A stretch of DNA of 59,713 nucleotides from Brevundimonas sp. Its GTDB lineage: Bacteria; Pseudomonadota; Alphaproteobacteria; Caulobacterales; Caulobacteraceae. Below, in pieces: positions 9,643 to 23,170 of the stretch (positions within the stretch are counted from its first letter, which is position 1; the number at the start of each line of letters is the position of its first letter). The translations under genes and the position numbers were made by a program. The DNA is taken from NCBI RefSeq assembly GCF_024711105.1, contig NZ_JANJTL010000161.1, positions 1 through 59,713 of the forward strand, in the 5' to 3' direction. The notes under the pieces were generated by a model that saw only the letters and a program-made list of their open reading frames with translations, had not been told where the DNA came from and did not search any database.

Positions 9643-9644
9643 GC

Positions 9645-9956
9645 TCAGCTCTCCTTGGGCGCCTGACCGTGGGTCATGACCGTCTTCATCGGAATGCCCT
9701 TGGCGTCGTCCCAGCCCTGGCGGATCTGTTCGATCAGGGCCTCAGGCTCGCCGTGGCCCTGCGAGGCGTAGACCTGCGAGAAGTGGAAGGCGCATTCGCC
9801 CAGCAGTCGGCCGACGTTGCGCGGGTCCTTGAGCGCGGCGGACAGGACGAACTCCGGCCGGTCGTGCACCCAGAAGGCGCGGATCAGCTCGACGGCCTGG
9901 TCGGCGTGCGGGCCCTCACGGGCGCCGTCAGGGATTCTGAGCTCACGAGCCGGCAT
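9645..9956 (-). CDS. DUF5076-like protein within the pdh operon
   Basis: A 103-residue cytosolic protein of unknown function, with features resembling DUF5076 proteins known from Caulobacterales. Recognisable stretches are [18 protein letters not shown] and [17 protein letters not shown]. It has no signal peptide or membrane helix. It overlaps the end of pdhB by 14 bases and sits 2 bases before pdhC, so it is translated from the same message between E1 beta and E2. The position suggests a role connected with the pyruvate dehydrogenase complex, for example assembly or regulation, but nothing in the sequence proves this. The family name is from memory. Confidence 0.75.
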   Translation of the reverse strand: MPARELRIPDGAREGPHADQAVELIRAFWVHDRPEFVLSAALKDPRNVGRLLGECAFHFSQVYASQGHGEPEALIEQIRQGWDDAKGIPMKTVMTHGQAPKES

Positions 9957-11331
9957 AGGTCACCTTCTTGACGGCGGCCACGATCTTCTCGACCGACGGC
10001 AGGGAAAGGGCTTCCAGGTTGGCGGCGTACGGCATGGGCACGTCCTCCTGGTGGACGCGCAGCGGCGGCGCATCGAGATAGTCGAAGGCGTGCTCGACCA
10101 CGCGGGCGCAGATTTCGGCGCCGACGCCCATGGGGCCCCAGCCTTCCTCGACCGACACCAGGCGGTTGGTCTTGCGGACGCTCTCGAGCACCGTCTCGTG
10201 GTCGAGCGGACGCAGGGTGCGCAGGTCCACGACCTCGGCCTCGATACCTTCCTTGGCCAGCTCTTCGGCGGCCTTCAGCGCCAGACCGACCATGCGGCTG
10301 TGGGCGGTGATGGTGACGTGGTCGCCCTCGCGGCGGACCTTGGCCTTGCCGATCGGCACGATCCAGTCGTCGACCTCCGGCACGTCGAACTCCACGCCGT
10401 ACATCATCTCGTGCTCGAGGAAGACAATGGGGTTGGGGTCGCGGATGGCGGCCTTGAGCAGACCCTTGGCGTCGGCGGCGTCGTAAGGAGCAATGACCTT
10501 CAGGCCCGGCACCTGGGCGTACCAGGCGGAGTAATCCTGGCTGTGCTGGGCGGCCACGCGGGCGGCCGCGCCGTTCGGACCGCGGAACACGATCGGGCAG
10601 CGGATCTGGCCGCCCGACATGTAGAGCGTCTTGGCCGCCGAGTTGATGATGTGGTCGATCGCCTGCATGGCGAAGTTGAAGGTCATGAACTCGACGATGG
10701 GCTTCAGGCCCGCCATCGAGGCGCCGACGCCCAGGCCCGCGAAGCCGTACTCGGTGATCGGGGTGTCGACCACGCGGCGGTCGCCGAACTCCTGCAGCAG
10801 CTCGCGCGAGACCTTGTAGGCGCCCTGGTACTGGGCGACTTCCTCGCCCATCAGGAAGACGGCCTCGTCGCGGCGCATCTCCTCGGCCATGGCGTCGCGC
10901 AGCGCGTCGCGGACCGTCGTCTTGACCAGCTTGGCGCCGGCCGGGATTTCCGGGTCCTTCAGCTCGACCTTCGGCGTGACAGGCGCGGGACCCTCGCCTT
11001 CCGGCTTGGGCGCGGCGGTTTCGGGCGCCTGCTTCTCGGGTTCGCCGGCGGCCTGGGGCGCGGGCTGCTGAGGCGCGGGCGCAGCGCCGCCGCCCTCGCC
11101 CTTCAGGCGCGCGATCGGAGTGTTGACCTTCACGCCTTCGGAGCCCTCGGCCACGAGGATTTCGGCCACTTCGCCCTCGTCGACGGCCTCGACCTCCATG
11201 GTCGCCTTGTCGGTCTCGATCTCGGCGATGACGTCACCGGCCTTGACCGTGTCGCCCGCCTTGATGTGCCACTTGGTGAGGGTCCCCTCCTCCATGGTCG
11301 GGGACAGGGCCGGCATCAGGATGTCGGTCAC
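9943..11331 (-). CDS. pdhB: Pyruvate dehydrogenase E1 beta subunit with N-terminal lipoyl domain
   Basis: Beta subunit of the thiamine-diphosphate E1 that decarboxylates pyruvate. It carries an extra N-terminal lipoyl domain (1-77, [11 protein letters not shown]), an Ala/Pro-rich linker (about 80-135), then the transketolase-like pyrimidine-binding and C-terminal domains (about 140-462), with [31 protein letters not shown] and [14 protein letters not shown]1 beta fused to a lipoyl domain is known in several alphaproteobacteria, so the 462-residue length is expected. The start is GTG, overlapping the pdhA stop as GTGA. The lipoyl domain is nearly identical to that of pdhC at the DNA level too. 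Confidence 0.96.
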   Translation of the reverse strand: MTDILMPALSPTMEEGTLTKWHIKAGDTVKAGDVIAEIETDKATMEVEAVDEGEVAEILVAEGSEGVKVNTPIARLKGEGGGAAPAPQQPAPQAAGEPEKQAPETAAPKPEGEGPAPVTPKVELKDPEIPAGAKLVKTTVRDALRDAMAEEMRRDEAVFLMGEEVAQYQGAYKVSRELLQEFGDRRVVDTPITEYGFAGLGVGASMAGLKPIVEFMTFNFAMQAIDHIINSAAKTLYMSGGQIRCPIVFRGPNGAAARVAAQHSQDYSAWYAQVPGLKVIAPYDAADAKGLLKAAIRDPNPIVFLEHEMMYGVEFDVPEVDDWIVPIGKAKVRREGDHVTITAHSRMVGLALKAAEELAKEGIEAEVVDLRTLRPLDHETVLESVRKTNRLVSVEEGWGPMGVGAEICARVVEHAFDYLDAPPLRVHQEDVPMPYAANLEALSLPSVEKIVAAVKKVTYAGS

Positions 11332-12347
11332 TGCGCGGCCTCCTGATAGACGTCAGTGTAGAGCTCGGACGGGTCCGGCTCGGGGCTTTCCTGGGCGAAC
11401 TGGACGGCCTCGGCGACGATGGCCTTGATCTCGTCCTCGATGGGCTTGAGGTCGGCCTCGGTCGCGCCGGCCTGGTCGAGCAGCATCTTCACGTGCTCGA
11501 TGGGATCGCGGGTCTTCTTGACCTCGTCGACCTCCTCCTTGGTGCGGTACTTGGCCGGATCGCTCATGGAGTGACCGCGATAGCGGTAGGTCTTCACTTC
11601 CAGGATGAAGGGGCCGCCGCCCTCGCGGGCGCGCTTGACGGCCCGCTCGGTGGCTTCACGCACCGCCAGCACGTCCATGCCGTCGACCTGCTCGCCCGGA
11701 ATGCCGAAGCTGGCGCCGCGCTGGCTGAGGTCGGTCGTGGCCGAGGACCGCTCGATCGAGGTGCCCATGGCGTACTGGTTGTTCTCGATGATGAAGATGG
11801 CCGGCAGCTTCCACAGCTGGGCCATGTTGAAGCTCTCGTAGACCTGGCCCTGGTTGGCCGCGCCGTCGCCGAAATAGACGAAGGCGACGTTGTCATTGCC
11901 GCGATAGCGGTTGGCGAAGGCGAGCCCCGCGCCCAGCGCCACCTGGCCGCCGACGATGCCGTGGCCGCCATAGAAGCCGGTCGCCACGTCGAACATGTGC
12001 ATGGAGCCGCCCTTGCCCTTGGACGAGCCGCCGATGCGCCCGGTCAGCTCGGCCATGACCTCCTTGGGGTCCATGCCGGCGGCCAGCATGTGGCCGTGGT
12101 CGCGATAGCCGGTGATGACCTGGTCGCCCTGCTTGAAGGTCGCCTGCACGCCCACCGCCACGGCCTCCTGGCCGATGTAGAGGTGGCAGAAGCCGCCGAT
12201 CAGGCCCATGCCGTAGAGCTGGCCGGCGCGCTCCTCGAAGCGGCGGATCAGCAGCATCTCACGGTAGTACTTGAGCAGTTCGGCCTTGTCGGCCTTTGGC
12301 GCCGGCGGGGCCTTGCCCGATGCGCTCTTGCTGGCGGCCTTCGCCAT
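11328..12347 (-). CDS. pdhA: Pyruvate dehydrogenase E1 alpha subunit
   Basis: Alpha subunit of the E1 component, binding thiamine diphosphate with E1 beta. The 339-residue protein has an Ala/Lys-rich head, [17 protein letters not shown] (about 53-69), [11 protein letters not shown], the ThDP motif beginning [15 protein letters not shown] (about 158-172) and ending in NNQYAMGTS, and the phosphorylation-loop region [15 protein letters not shown]. Length is usual for the alpha2beta2 type. It is the first gene of the operon pdhA-pdhB-DUF5076-pdhC-lpd. The 144 bases to the upstream FtsB-like gene hold its likely promoter, but no clear -35/-10 pair was identified. Confidence 0.97.
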   Translation of the reverse strand: MAKAASKSASGKAPPAPKADKAELLKYYREMLLIRRFEERAGQLYGMGLIGGFCHLYIGQEAVAVGVQATFKQGDQVITGYRDHGHMLAAGMDPKEVMAELTGRIGGSSKGKGGSMHMFDVATGFYGGHGIVGGQVALGAGLAFANRYRGNDNVAFVYFGDGAANQGQVYESFNMAQLWKLPAIFIIENNQYAMGTSIERSSATTDLSQRGASFGIPGEQVDGMDVLAVREATERAVKRAREGGGPFILEVKTYRYRGHSMSDPAKYRTKEEVDEVKKTRDPIEHVKMLLDQAGATEADLKPIEDEIKAIVAEAVQFAQESPEPDPSELYTDVYQEAAQ

Positions 12348-12491
12348 CCGGCGTCCTCCAATAGGTCTGTACAGCCAGCGACGGCGGCGCTTCGCTTCGT
12401 CCGGCGGGCTCGGCTGTCGCTACGGAAGCGGGCTTTAGCAGGCTTCGTTCCCGAAAGGCAAAGCCCCTCGGCCGCCTGATCACGACGTTGG

Positions 12492-12794
12492 TCAGGAGGG
12501 CCGCGTCTCGCGGATCACATAGTCGTTGGGACGGACATAGCCGAGCACCACGCGCGCCCGCTCTTCCAGCACGTCGAGCGACAGGTGGCGCGACGACAGG
12601 CCGTCCACGCGCGCCTGCAGTTCGGCCTTCTGGGTCTCGAGGGACGCCAGCTCGGCCTGTCGCTCGGCCAGCTCGCGCTTGCGCTCGCCGTCATTCAGCA
12701 GACCCCGCTCGCCCGTCAGGGCCTGGGCCGTGAAATAGACGATCAGGAAGCCGAGCACGCCCAGACGCGCATAACGGCGGAGGTTCAGAGACAC
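12492..12794 (-). CDS. FtsB/DivIC-family septum formation protein
   Basis: A 100-residue protein with one N-terminal membrane helix (about 10-27, LGVLGFLIVYFTAQALTG), then a coiled coil rich in Glu, Arg, Lys and Leu (about 33-70) and a short C-terminal region (ARVVLGYVRPNDYVIRE). This is the architecture of FtsB/DivIC, a divisome subunit that works with FtsL and FtsQ. It sits directly downstream of enolase on the same strand, and the eno-ftsB neighbourhood is conserved in many Proteobacteria, which supports the call. Confidence 0.88.
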   Translation of the reverse strand: MSLNLRRYARLGVLGFLIVYFTAQALTGERGLLNDGERKRELAERQAELASLETQKAELQARVDGLSSRHLSLDVLEERARVVLGYVRPNDYVIRETRPS

Positions 12795-12880
12795 CTGGCG
12801 GAGGCCCTCAAGGGTGCGTGGTCACGACTCGTTAAGCGTGCCGTCCAAGCCCTTAAGGAAGCGTGGATTTCGCCCGCGCC

Positions 12881-15172
<2,292 letters not shown>

Positions 15173-15192
15173 CGGACAGGCTCCGGACATGC

Positions 15193-15222
15193 AAAACGGC
15201 GCGCCGGGGTCCGGCGCGCCGT
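15193..15222 (-). terminator. Rho-independent terminator after rpmF
   Basis: A perfect 12-bp GC-rich stem (ACGGCGCGCCGG with its complement, loop of 3) at 15196-15222 is followed on the minus strand by TTTTGC. It sits 28 bases past the rpmF stop and just before the start of the broken lipoprotein gene. Confidence 0.8.
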
Positions 15223-15250
15223 CAGGCTAATCCAGTTTGGCGAAGAAGAC

Positions 15251-15433
15251 TTAGTCTTCCTTCTGCTCCAGCACCTGGCGGCCCTTGTACATGCCGGACT
15301 TCAGGTCGATGTGGTGCGGGCGGCGCAGCTCCCCGGTGTCCTTGTCCTCGACGTAGGCATTCGTGCCCAGGGCGTCGTGCGAGCGACGCATGTTGCGCCG
15401 CGACGGCGAGGTTTTGCGCTTCGGAACGGCCAT
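15251..15433 (-). CDS. rpmF: 50S ribosomal protein L32
   Basis: Small basic ribosomal protein of 60 residues, starting [20 protein letters not shown] and ending in a short charged tail. Length and the [19 protein letters not shown] block are diagnostic for L32 of alphaproteobacteria. The zinc-binding cysteines found in some L32 proteins are absent, as usual in this group. It forms a single-gene unit with a strong terminator behind it. Confidence 0.97.
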   Translation of the reverse strand: MAVPKRKTSPSRRNMRRSHDALGTNAYVEDKDTGELRRPHHIDLKSGMYKGRQVLEQKED

Positions 15434-15541
15434 GTCCGTCTCTTCTTGGTCTGAGTGCGCCGAACCGGGCGCGAAAATGGAAGCGGCGGCCGTGAAGGCC
15501 GCCCCGTGAGCGGGGGCTTATGCCCGAACCTCCACTCCATT

Positions 15542-17751
<2,210 letters not shown>

Positions 17752-17798
17752 CTAGCTTACCTTCGATTCGGCCCGGCCGAAGCCGGCTTGAAATGCTT

Positions 17799-17827
17799 CC
17801 GCCTCTCCCGGCGCGGCCGGGAGGCGG
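17799..17827 (-). terminator. Hairpin between secG and pyrG
   Basis: An inverted repeat of about 12 bp with a two-base bulge (CCGCCTC[TC]CCGGC / GCCGGGAGGCGG) lies in the 128-base gap after secG. No T-run follows on the minus strand, so it may be a weak terminator, an attenuator of pyrG or just a structured leader. Confidence 0.35.
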
Positions 17828-17873
17828 AGGAGGCTCTGCTGGCGGGAGGGGCGGCGGGAGAGCCGCCCCGGGG

Positions 17874-18284
17874 TCATTGCGCGGGCGTCTCGGACGAAGC
17901 GGCTTCGCCGCCGCCGACCGGCAGGTTGTCGAGCGACAGGCTGTCGCCCTGCGCCGGCGGGGTCGCCGGGGCCTGGGGTTCCGTGGGAGCCGCCGCGCCC
18001 GGCTCAGCGCCGACCGAACGGCCGATGTCCTCGGCGTCGAACGACGAACCCGTGCGCTGGTTGAAGTTGCCGATGATCGTCAGGGCGATGGCGCAGGCCG
18101 CGAACGCGCCGCCCAGCCACCAAGTCAGGGTGGTCAGCAGATTACCGGCGCCGCGCGCGGTCATGAAACCGGTCGGGCCGCCGCCCATGCCAAGGGCTCC
18201 ACCCTCGGAGCGCTGCAGCAGCACCACGCCGATCAGGCCGATCGAGATCAGGATCATGACGACGAGGAGAATGGTCTGGAGCAT
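17874..18284 (-). CDS. secG: Preprotein translocase subunit SecG
   Basis: Small inner-membrane subunit of the SecYEG translocon. The 136-residue protein has two membrane helices (about 3-20, TILLVVMILISIGLIGVVLL, and 51-72) separated by the conserved QRSEGGALGMGGGPTGFMTARG loop, quoted here as SEGGALGMGGG, and an Ala/Pro-rich tail of about 55 residues typical of alphaproteobacterial SecG. It lies downstream of tpiA and the YkvA gene on the same strand; tpiA-secG-pyrG order is conserved in the group. Confidence 0.94.
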   Translation of the reverse strand: MLQTILLVVMILISIGLIGVVLLQRSEGGALGMGGGPTGFMTARGAGNLLTTLTWWLGGAFAACAIALTIIGNFNQRTGSSFDAEDIGRSVGAEPGAAAPTEPQAPATPPAQGDSLSLDNLPVGGGEAASSETPAQ

Positions 18285-18346
18285 GGCGTCTTACATCGGG
18301 CGCAGGGCCGCGCCGTTCAAGCCGGCGCGTCTAGCACCGCTCCGGC

Positions 18347-18724
18347 TCAGACGCCAGTGGGTCGCAGGACCCAGAGGGCGACCGCGAGCGCGAGTGTCAT
18401 CCAGACCACCGCTACGAGCAGGAGTCCGAGGCGACTGCGCGGAGGCTCGATCCTGTCCGCCCGTTCGCGAAGCTCGTCCATGAGTTCGGAGGGGATCAGC
18501 CGGACGGCCAGCCAGACACCCAGAGGCACGAGGATCAGGTCATCGACATAGCCAAGCACCGGGATGAAGTCCGGGATCAGATCGACCGGGCTGAGGGCGT
18601 AGGCCGCTGTCAGCGCCGCCATGAGTTTGGCGCCCAATGGGGTCCGCCGGTCCCGCGCCGCCAACCAGAGCGCGGTCACGTCCCGGACGATCCGGGACGC
18701 CCAGCGCTTCAGCGCGGCCAGCAT
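18347..18724 (-). CDS. YkvA-family (DUF1232) membrane protein
   Basis: A 125-residue protein with the DUF1232 core ALSPVDLIPDFIPVLGYVDD (about 43-62), followed by a hydrophobic stretch (LILVPLGVWLAVRLIP) and a C-terminal membrane helix (about 102-119). The family is widespread and its biochemical role is unknown; a membrane location is likely. The ATG overlaps the tpiA stop by one base (TGATG), indicating cotranslation, but no functional link to glycolysis is implied by this alone. Confidence 0.88.
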   Translation of the reverse strand: MLAALKRWASRIVRDVTALWLAARDRRTPLGAKLMAALTAAYALSPVDLIPDFIPVLGYVDDLILVPLGVWLAVRLIPSELMDELRERADRIEPPRSRLGLLLVAVVWMTLALAVALWVLRPTGV

Positions 18725-19470
18725 CAGGCCGCCCGGATGATCCCGAGGAAATCGGCGGCCTTGAGCGACGCGCCGCCGACCAGCGCTCCTCCGACTTCGG
18801 ACACGGCCAGAATTTCCGCGGCGTTGACGGGCTTGACCGAGCCGCCGTACAGGATCGGCGCCGTTCGGCCGCCCTCACCCAGGCGCTCGACCATAGCCGC
18901 GCGCACCGCGGCGTGGACCTCCTCGATCTGCTCCAGGGTAGGCGTGAGGCCGGTGCCGATGGCCCAGACAGGTTCATAGGCCACGGCGAAGCCCGTGCCG
19001 CCCAGCGACGCGGGCAGCGAGCCCATGACCTGGCCACGCACGACCTCGACGGCGCGTCCGGCCTCGCGTTCCTGCAGGGTCTCGCCCACGCAGATGATCG
19101 GTTCCAGACCGGCCCGAAGCGCGGCCTCGGCCTTGGAAGCGACCAGGGCGTCCGTCTCGCCGTGGCCGGCGCGGCGCTCGGAGTGGCCGAGAATCACGAG
19201 CTTGGCGCCCGCGTCGGCGAGCATCTCGGCCGACACGTCGCCGGTGAAGGCGCCGGACACCTCGGCGCGGCAGTCCTGTCCGCCGACCTCCACCGTCCCC
19301 TCGCGCAGGAACCAGGCCATGCGCGCGATCAGGGTGGCGGGCGGGCACAGGGCCACGCGGGTGGCTGCGGGCTGGTCCGCCAGCGCCTGCATCAGGGCCT
19401 GGGCCTCGGACAGGTCGGCGCCTGTCCCGTTCATCTTCCAGTTACCGGCGATCAGTCGAGCTTGGGTCAT
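18724..19470 (-). CDS. tpiA: Triosephosphate isomerase
   Basis: Interconverts dihydroxyacetone phosphate and glyceraldehyde 3-phosphate. The 248-residue TIM barrel shows IAGNWKMNG (catalytic Lys, about 7-15), [13 protein letters not shown] (catalytic His, about 90-102), [16 protein letters not shown] (catalytic Glu, about 160-175) and [12 protein letters not shown] (phosphate binding). Length is normal. It heads the minus-strand unit tpiA-ykvA-secG and is divergent from the TauE/SafE gene, with 68 bases between the starts. Confidence 0.97.
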   Translation of the reverse strand: MTQARLIAGNWKMNGTGADLSEAQALMQALADQPAATRVALCPPATLIARMAWFLREGTVEVGGQDCRAEVSGAFTGDVSAEMLADAGAKLVILGHSERRAGHGETDALVASKAEAALRAGLEPIICVGETLQEREAGRAVEVVRGQVMGSLPASLGGTGFAVAYEPVWAIGTGLTPTLEQIEEVHAAVRAAMVERLGEGGRTAPILYGGSVKPVNAAEILAVSEVGGALVGGASLKAADFLGIIRAA

Positions 19471-19538
19471 GCGCGCTCTCTAGCCGGACACAGCCCCATG
19501 CGTATAGGCTTCCGCTACGCGGTTCGGGGGAGCGGGCG

Positions 19539-20417
19539 ATGGTGGTGACGATCCTGCTGGGCGCGCTGGGGCTGTTGGCGCTGGCCTACGCGATCCTGCT
19601 CTGGCGCACGGCCGCCGCGAAGGGCGCCGGGCGTCCTTCGCTCGAAGGGATAGGCCTGGGTGCGATCACCAACTTCTTTGACACGCTAGGCATCGGTTCC
19701 TTCGCGCCCACGACGGCGTGGATCAAGCTGCGGCGACTGACGCCTGACAGCTACATCCCGGCGACGCTGAATTCCGGCCACGCCCTGCCGGCGATGGCGC
19801 AGTCGGGCATCTTCCTCGTGCTGCTGGGCGTCAGTGTGGACCCGGTGCTGCTAGCGTCCTGCGTCGGAGCGGCGGTGCTGGGCGCCGCGGTCGGCGCGCC
19901 GCTGGTGCTCAAGGCTCCGGTCCGTCTGGTCCAGGGCATGATCGGCCTGGCGCTCGTCATTGCGGCTTGTCTCTACGCGGCGGCCAATCTGGACCTGATG
20001 CCCGTGGGAGGCTCGGCCTCTGGTCTCGAAGGCCCCGCGCTGTGGCTGGCCATCGCGGCCCACTTCGTCCTCGGGGCCCTGATGACTTTCGGCATCGGCC
20101 TGTACGCGCCGTCGTTGATCCTGCTTAGCCTGATGGGCCTGGATCCACGCCTCGCCTTTCCGGTGATGGCGTCCGCCTGCGCCTTCCTCATGCCGGTCGG
20201 CGCCTTCCGCTTCGTGCGCAGCGAGCGCATCGACCTTCGGCTGGTCCTGGGACTGGCTCTGGGCGGCGTCCCCGCGGTGCTGATCGCAGCCTTCGTGGTC
20301 AAGGAGCTGCCCGTCGAGATGCTGCGCTGGGGCGTGGTGGCGGTGGCGCTCTACGCGGCGGTCCTGCTGCTGCTCGCAGCTATTCGTCCCAGCCAGGCCG
20401 AGGACGCCGAGACCTAG
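19539..20417 (+). CDS. TauE/SafE (TSUP) family membrane transporter
   Basis: A 292-residue polytopic membrane protein with about eight hydrophobic helices. The repeats typical of TSUP carriers are seen: GAITNFFDTLGIGSFAPTT (about 41-59) in the first half and GIGLYAPSLILLSLMGLDP in the second. TSUP proteins export or import sulfite, sulfoacetate or other small anions by proton-linked transport; the substrate here is unknown. It is a single gene with no sulfur-metabolism genes beside it. Its TAG stop overlaps the stop of the convergent CorC-like gene in one CTAG. Confidence 0.87.
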   Translation: MVVTILLGALGLLALAYAILLWRTAAAKGAGRPSLEGIGLGAITNFFDTLGIGSFAPTTAWIKLRRLTPDSYIPATLNSGHALPAMAQSGIFLVLLGVSVDPVLLASCVGAAVLGAAVGAPLVLKAPVRLVQGMIGLALVIAACLYAAANLDLMPVGGSASGLEGPALWLAIAAHFVLGALMTFGIGLYAPSLILLSLMGLDPRLAFPVMASACAFLMPVGAFRFVRSERIDLRLVLGLALGGVPAVLIAAFVVKELPVEMLRWGVVAVALYAAVLLLLAAIRPSQAEDAET

Positions 20418-21733
20418 GCCTCAGCCGGTTCCGCCTCGGCGGCCTTGAGCACCTGATGGAAGATCAGCTTGTCGATGCGGCGGTCGTCCATGTCGACGAC
20501 CTCGACCTCGAAGCGCCCGACCTGCAGCCGCTCGCCCTCCTCCGGGATACGCGACAGCTCATGCAGGATCAGGCCTGCGACCGTGTGAAAGCCCTCGGGC
20601 TCTCCGAAGTCCTCGCCCAAGGTGTCGGCCAGTTCGTCGAGGTCGGTCTGTCCGTCGACCAGCCACGACCCGTCCTCGCGCTGGATGATGCGGACGTCCG
20701 GCTCGTCGTGTTCCTCGTCGAAATCGCCGGCGATCATCTCCAGCAGATCGGTCGCAGTGACCACGCCTTCGAAGGCGCCGTACTCGTCGACGATGAAGGC
20801 CATGTGGATCTTGGAGGCCTTTAGGATTTCCAGCGCCTTCAGCACCGAGGTCGACTGCGGAATGAAGGCGGGGACCTGGACATAGCGCTCGACATTGAAC
20901 TCCCCGTTGTCGAGGAAGCTGTCGAGCATGTCCTTCTTGTGGACCACGCCGATGGGGTTATCGACGTCGTTCTCCTTGGCCACGACGATCCGCGAGTAGG
21001 GACAGTTGCGGACTTCCTGGCGCAGCACCTCCTCAGGGTCGTCCAGCGCGATCCAGAAGACCTCGTGACGCGGCGTCATGGCCACGCGGATGGGTCGGTC
21101 GCCGAGCGTGAGGATCTCCTCGATCATCTCCTGCTCTTCCGGTTCGATGGCGCCCGAGGCTGTGCCCTCGGCGATCATCGTCTCGACCTCTTCCTGGGTG
21201 ACGTCCGAGCCGTCGCGGTCCCGGATGTTGAAGAGCTTCAGGATGCCCGACGTCGAAAGGGTCAGCAGGATCACGAAGGGGTGCATGATCATCGATAGGC
21301 GCGAGATCGGGCCGGCCATCTTGGCGGCGATCGCCTCGGGGAAAATCAGCGCCAGCCGCTTGGGCACCAGCTCGCCGATGATGAGCGAGAAGTAGGTGAT
21401 CAGCACGACCACGAGGGCGGTCGCGATGATGTGGGCGTAGGGGGCCAGAGCCGGAGACACGGCGCCTAGCATGGTCGTCAGTTCGCCTGCGATGGCCTGC
21501 TGGCCGTAGGCGCCGGCCAGAATGCCGATCAGGGTGATCCCCACCTGCACGGCGGACAGGAAGTGCGTCGGCTCCTCGGCAAGGCTCAGCGCGCGGCGCG
21601 CGCCCTTGTCGCCCCGCTCGGCGCGGGACTGGAGCTTGGACTTGCGGGACGAGACGACCGCCAGTTCGGTCATGCTCAGAAGGCCGTTCAGCACGATGAG
21701 GAGCAGAACGACGACGATGGCGGTGGCTAACAT
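20414..21733 (-). CDS. CNNM/CorC-type hemolysin-family protein with CBS domains
   Basis: A 439-residue membrane protein: an N-terminal CNNM (DUF21) domain with about three to four helices (1-175; GLLSMTELAVVSSRKSKL, IGELVPKRLAL), a CBS pair (about 205-330; TPRHEVFWIALDD and FIVDEYGAFEGVVTATDLLE) and a C-terminal CorC_HlyC domain (about 350-425). Such proteins are linked to magnesium or cobalt efflux and membrane-ion homeostasis; the old hemolysin label is historical. It overlaps the TauE/SafE gene end by 4 bases (CTAG). Confidence 0.92.
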   Translation of the reverse strand: MLATAIVVVLLLIVLNGLLSMTELAVVSSRKSKLQSRAERGDKGARRALSLAEEPTHFLSAVQVGITLIGILAGAYGQQAIAGELTTMLGAVSPALAPYAHIIATALVVVLITYFSLIIGELVPKRLALIFPEAIAAKMAGPISRLSMIMHPFVILLTLSTSGILKLFNIRDRDGSDVTQEEVETMIAEGTASGAIEPEEQEMIEEILTLGDRPIRVAMTPRHEVFWIALDDPEEVLRQEVRNCPYSRIVVAKENDVDNPIGVVHKKDMLDSFLDNGEFNVERYVQVPAFIPQSTSVLKALEILKASKIHMAFIVDEYGAFEGVVTATDLLEMIAGDFDEEHDEPDVRIIQREDGSWLVDGQTDLDELADTLGEDFGEPEGFHTVAGLILHELSRIPEEGERLQVGRFEVEVVDMDDRRIDKLIFHQVLKAAEAEPAEA

Positions 21734-21880
21734 CGAGTGGGGAAGAACCCGGCGCGGCCTCGAGGCCGCAGCGATAGCTTAGGGCCTCGCCGGGCCGGAC
21801 GCCATGGGATTGTAGTTGCGCCATCTCTCTCTTGACGAAGTCGCGCGACGGGCGGGGAATGCCGCCGGGAGGGACCTGCA

Positions 21881-23170
21881 ATGTTCAATCGCAGACAGGC
21901 GCTGCTCGGCGCGGCGGGGCTGGCGACGGCCTGCGCGGCGCCGTCGTCGGAAAACCCCGATGTCGTGGTGGTGGGCGCGGGTTCGGCAGGCATTGGTGCG
22001 GCCCATGCCCTTCAGGCCGCCGGACGAAGCGTCCTGGTGCTGGAGGCCATGGATCGGGTCGGAGGTCGCGCGTTCACCGACACCGCGACCTTCGGCGCGC
22101 CCTTCGACGTCGGCTGCGCTTGGCTGCACAAGTCAGACGACAATCCCTACACCAGCTACGCCCGGGCGCAGGGCTACACGCTACAGCCCCACGAGTATGA
22201 CCTGGAGCGGGTCTGGTTCGGCGGCCGCCCGGGTGAGGCGGCGGCGGTGAACACGGCCGAGGAAGAGATCGCCGAGGCCATCGTCGGGGCCACATCGGAC
22301 ACCGACGCCCTGTCGGTCGCCGGCATAGACAATCCGGTCGAGGAAGCTGCTGGCGACTACCTCGGGGCGCTCGACATGGCGGTGGACCTGGAGGACCTGT
22401 CGACCTTCGACTACGCCAACGCGGACGACCTCGAGCCGAACCTGCTCTGTGCCGAGGGCTTCGGCTCCATCGTGCGCCGCCGCTCGGGCGGTCTGCCGAT
22501 CCGGCTATCCACGCCGGTGCGGGCGGTGCGGTACGACGGACCGGGCGCGGTCGTCGAAACCGACCAGGGAGCCATCCGGACCAGCGCCGTGATCGTCACG
22601 GCGTCGACCGGCGTCCTGTCGTCGGGCGCCATCCGCTTCACCCCCGACCTGCCGGTGGCCACCCGCCAGGCCATCGAAGACCTCCCGATGGGCATGCTCG
22701 CCAAGATCCCTCTGCAAGTTCCCCTTGGCGCGCTGGGGTTGGATCCGTTCACAGACCTGATACTGGCCCGGCCTGGCAAGCAGGATCTGTACTTCCTGTG
22801 CCATCCGTTCAGCTACGATTTGATGGTCGGCTTTGTCGGCGGGGATTTGGGTTGGGACCTGACTCGCGCAGGACGTGAGGCGGCGGTCGATTTCGCGGTC
22901 CAGGGACTGGTCCAGATGTTCGGCTCCAATGCTCGCGGACTGGTCGGACGTTCGGGCCTCACCCTATGGGGCTCCAACGAGTGGACGCGCGGCGCCTACG
23001 CGGCCGCGCGGCCCGGGCGATATGAGGCGCGCGCCGCCCTTGCGCAGCCTGTGGCCGATCGGGTCTTCTTCGCGGGCGAGGCCCTGGCGGGGGGTCTGAT
23101 CCAGACCTGCGGCGGCGCCTACAGGTCCGGCGAAGCGGCCGCGCGCGCCGCGATCGCCGCCTTGAGCTAG
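21881..23170 (+). CDS. FAD-dependent amine oxidase, Tat-like signal
   Basis: A 429-residue flavoprotein of the monoamine/polyamine oxidase family. The N-terminus (NRRQALLGAAGLATACAA) resembles a twin-arginine or lipoprotein signal. It is followed by the FAD-binding motif VVVVGAGSAGIGAAHAL (about 28-44), LVLEAMDRVGGRAF (about 51-64), a substrate domain, and the C-terminal FAD contact FFAGEALAGG with SGEAAARAAI. It probably oxidises an amine in the periplasm, releasing an aldehyde and hydrogen peroxide; the substrate cannot be predicted. Its TAG stop abuts the stop of the convergent gene behind it. Confidence 0.87.
   Translation: MFNRRQALLGAAGLATACAAPSSENPDVVVVGAGSAGIGAAHALQAAGRSVLVLEAMDRVGGRAFTDTATFGAPFDVGCAWLHKSDDNPYTSYARAQGYTLQPHEYDLERVWFGGRPGEAAAVNTAEEEIAEAIVGATSDTDALSVAGIDNPVEEAAGDYLGALDMAVDLEDLSTFDYANADDLEPNLLCAEGFGSIVRRRSGGLPIRLSTPVRAVRYDGPGAVVETDQGAIRTSAVIVTASTGVLSSGAIRFTPDLPVATRQAIEDLPMGMLAKIPLQVPLGALGLDPFTDLILARPGKQDLYFLCHPFSYDLMVGFVGGDLGWDLTRAGREAAVDFAVQGLVQMFGSNARGLVGRSGLTLWGSNEWTRGAYAAARPGRYEARAALAQPVADRVFFAGEALAGGLIQTCGGAYRSGEAAARAAIAALS

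Noticed and set aside
9817-11346. Plus-strand open frame of 509 codons
   Set aside because: Antisense to pdhB, no start signal and no protein-like features.
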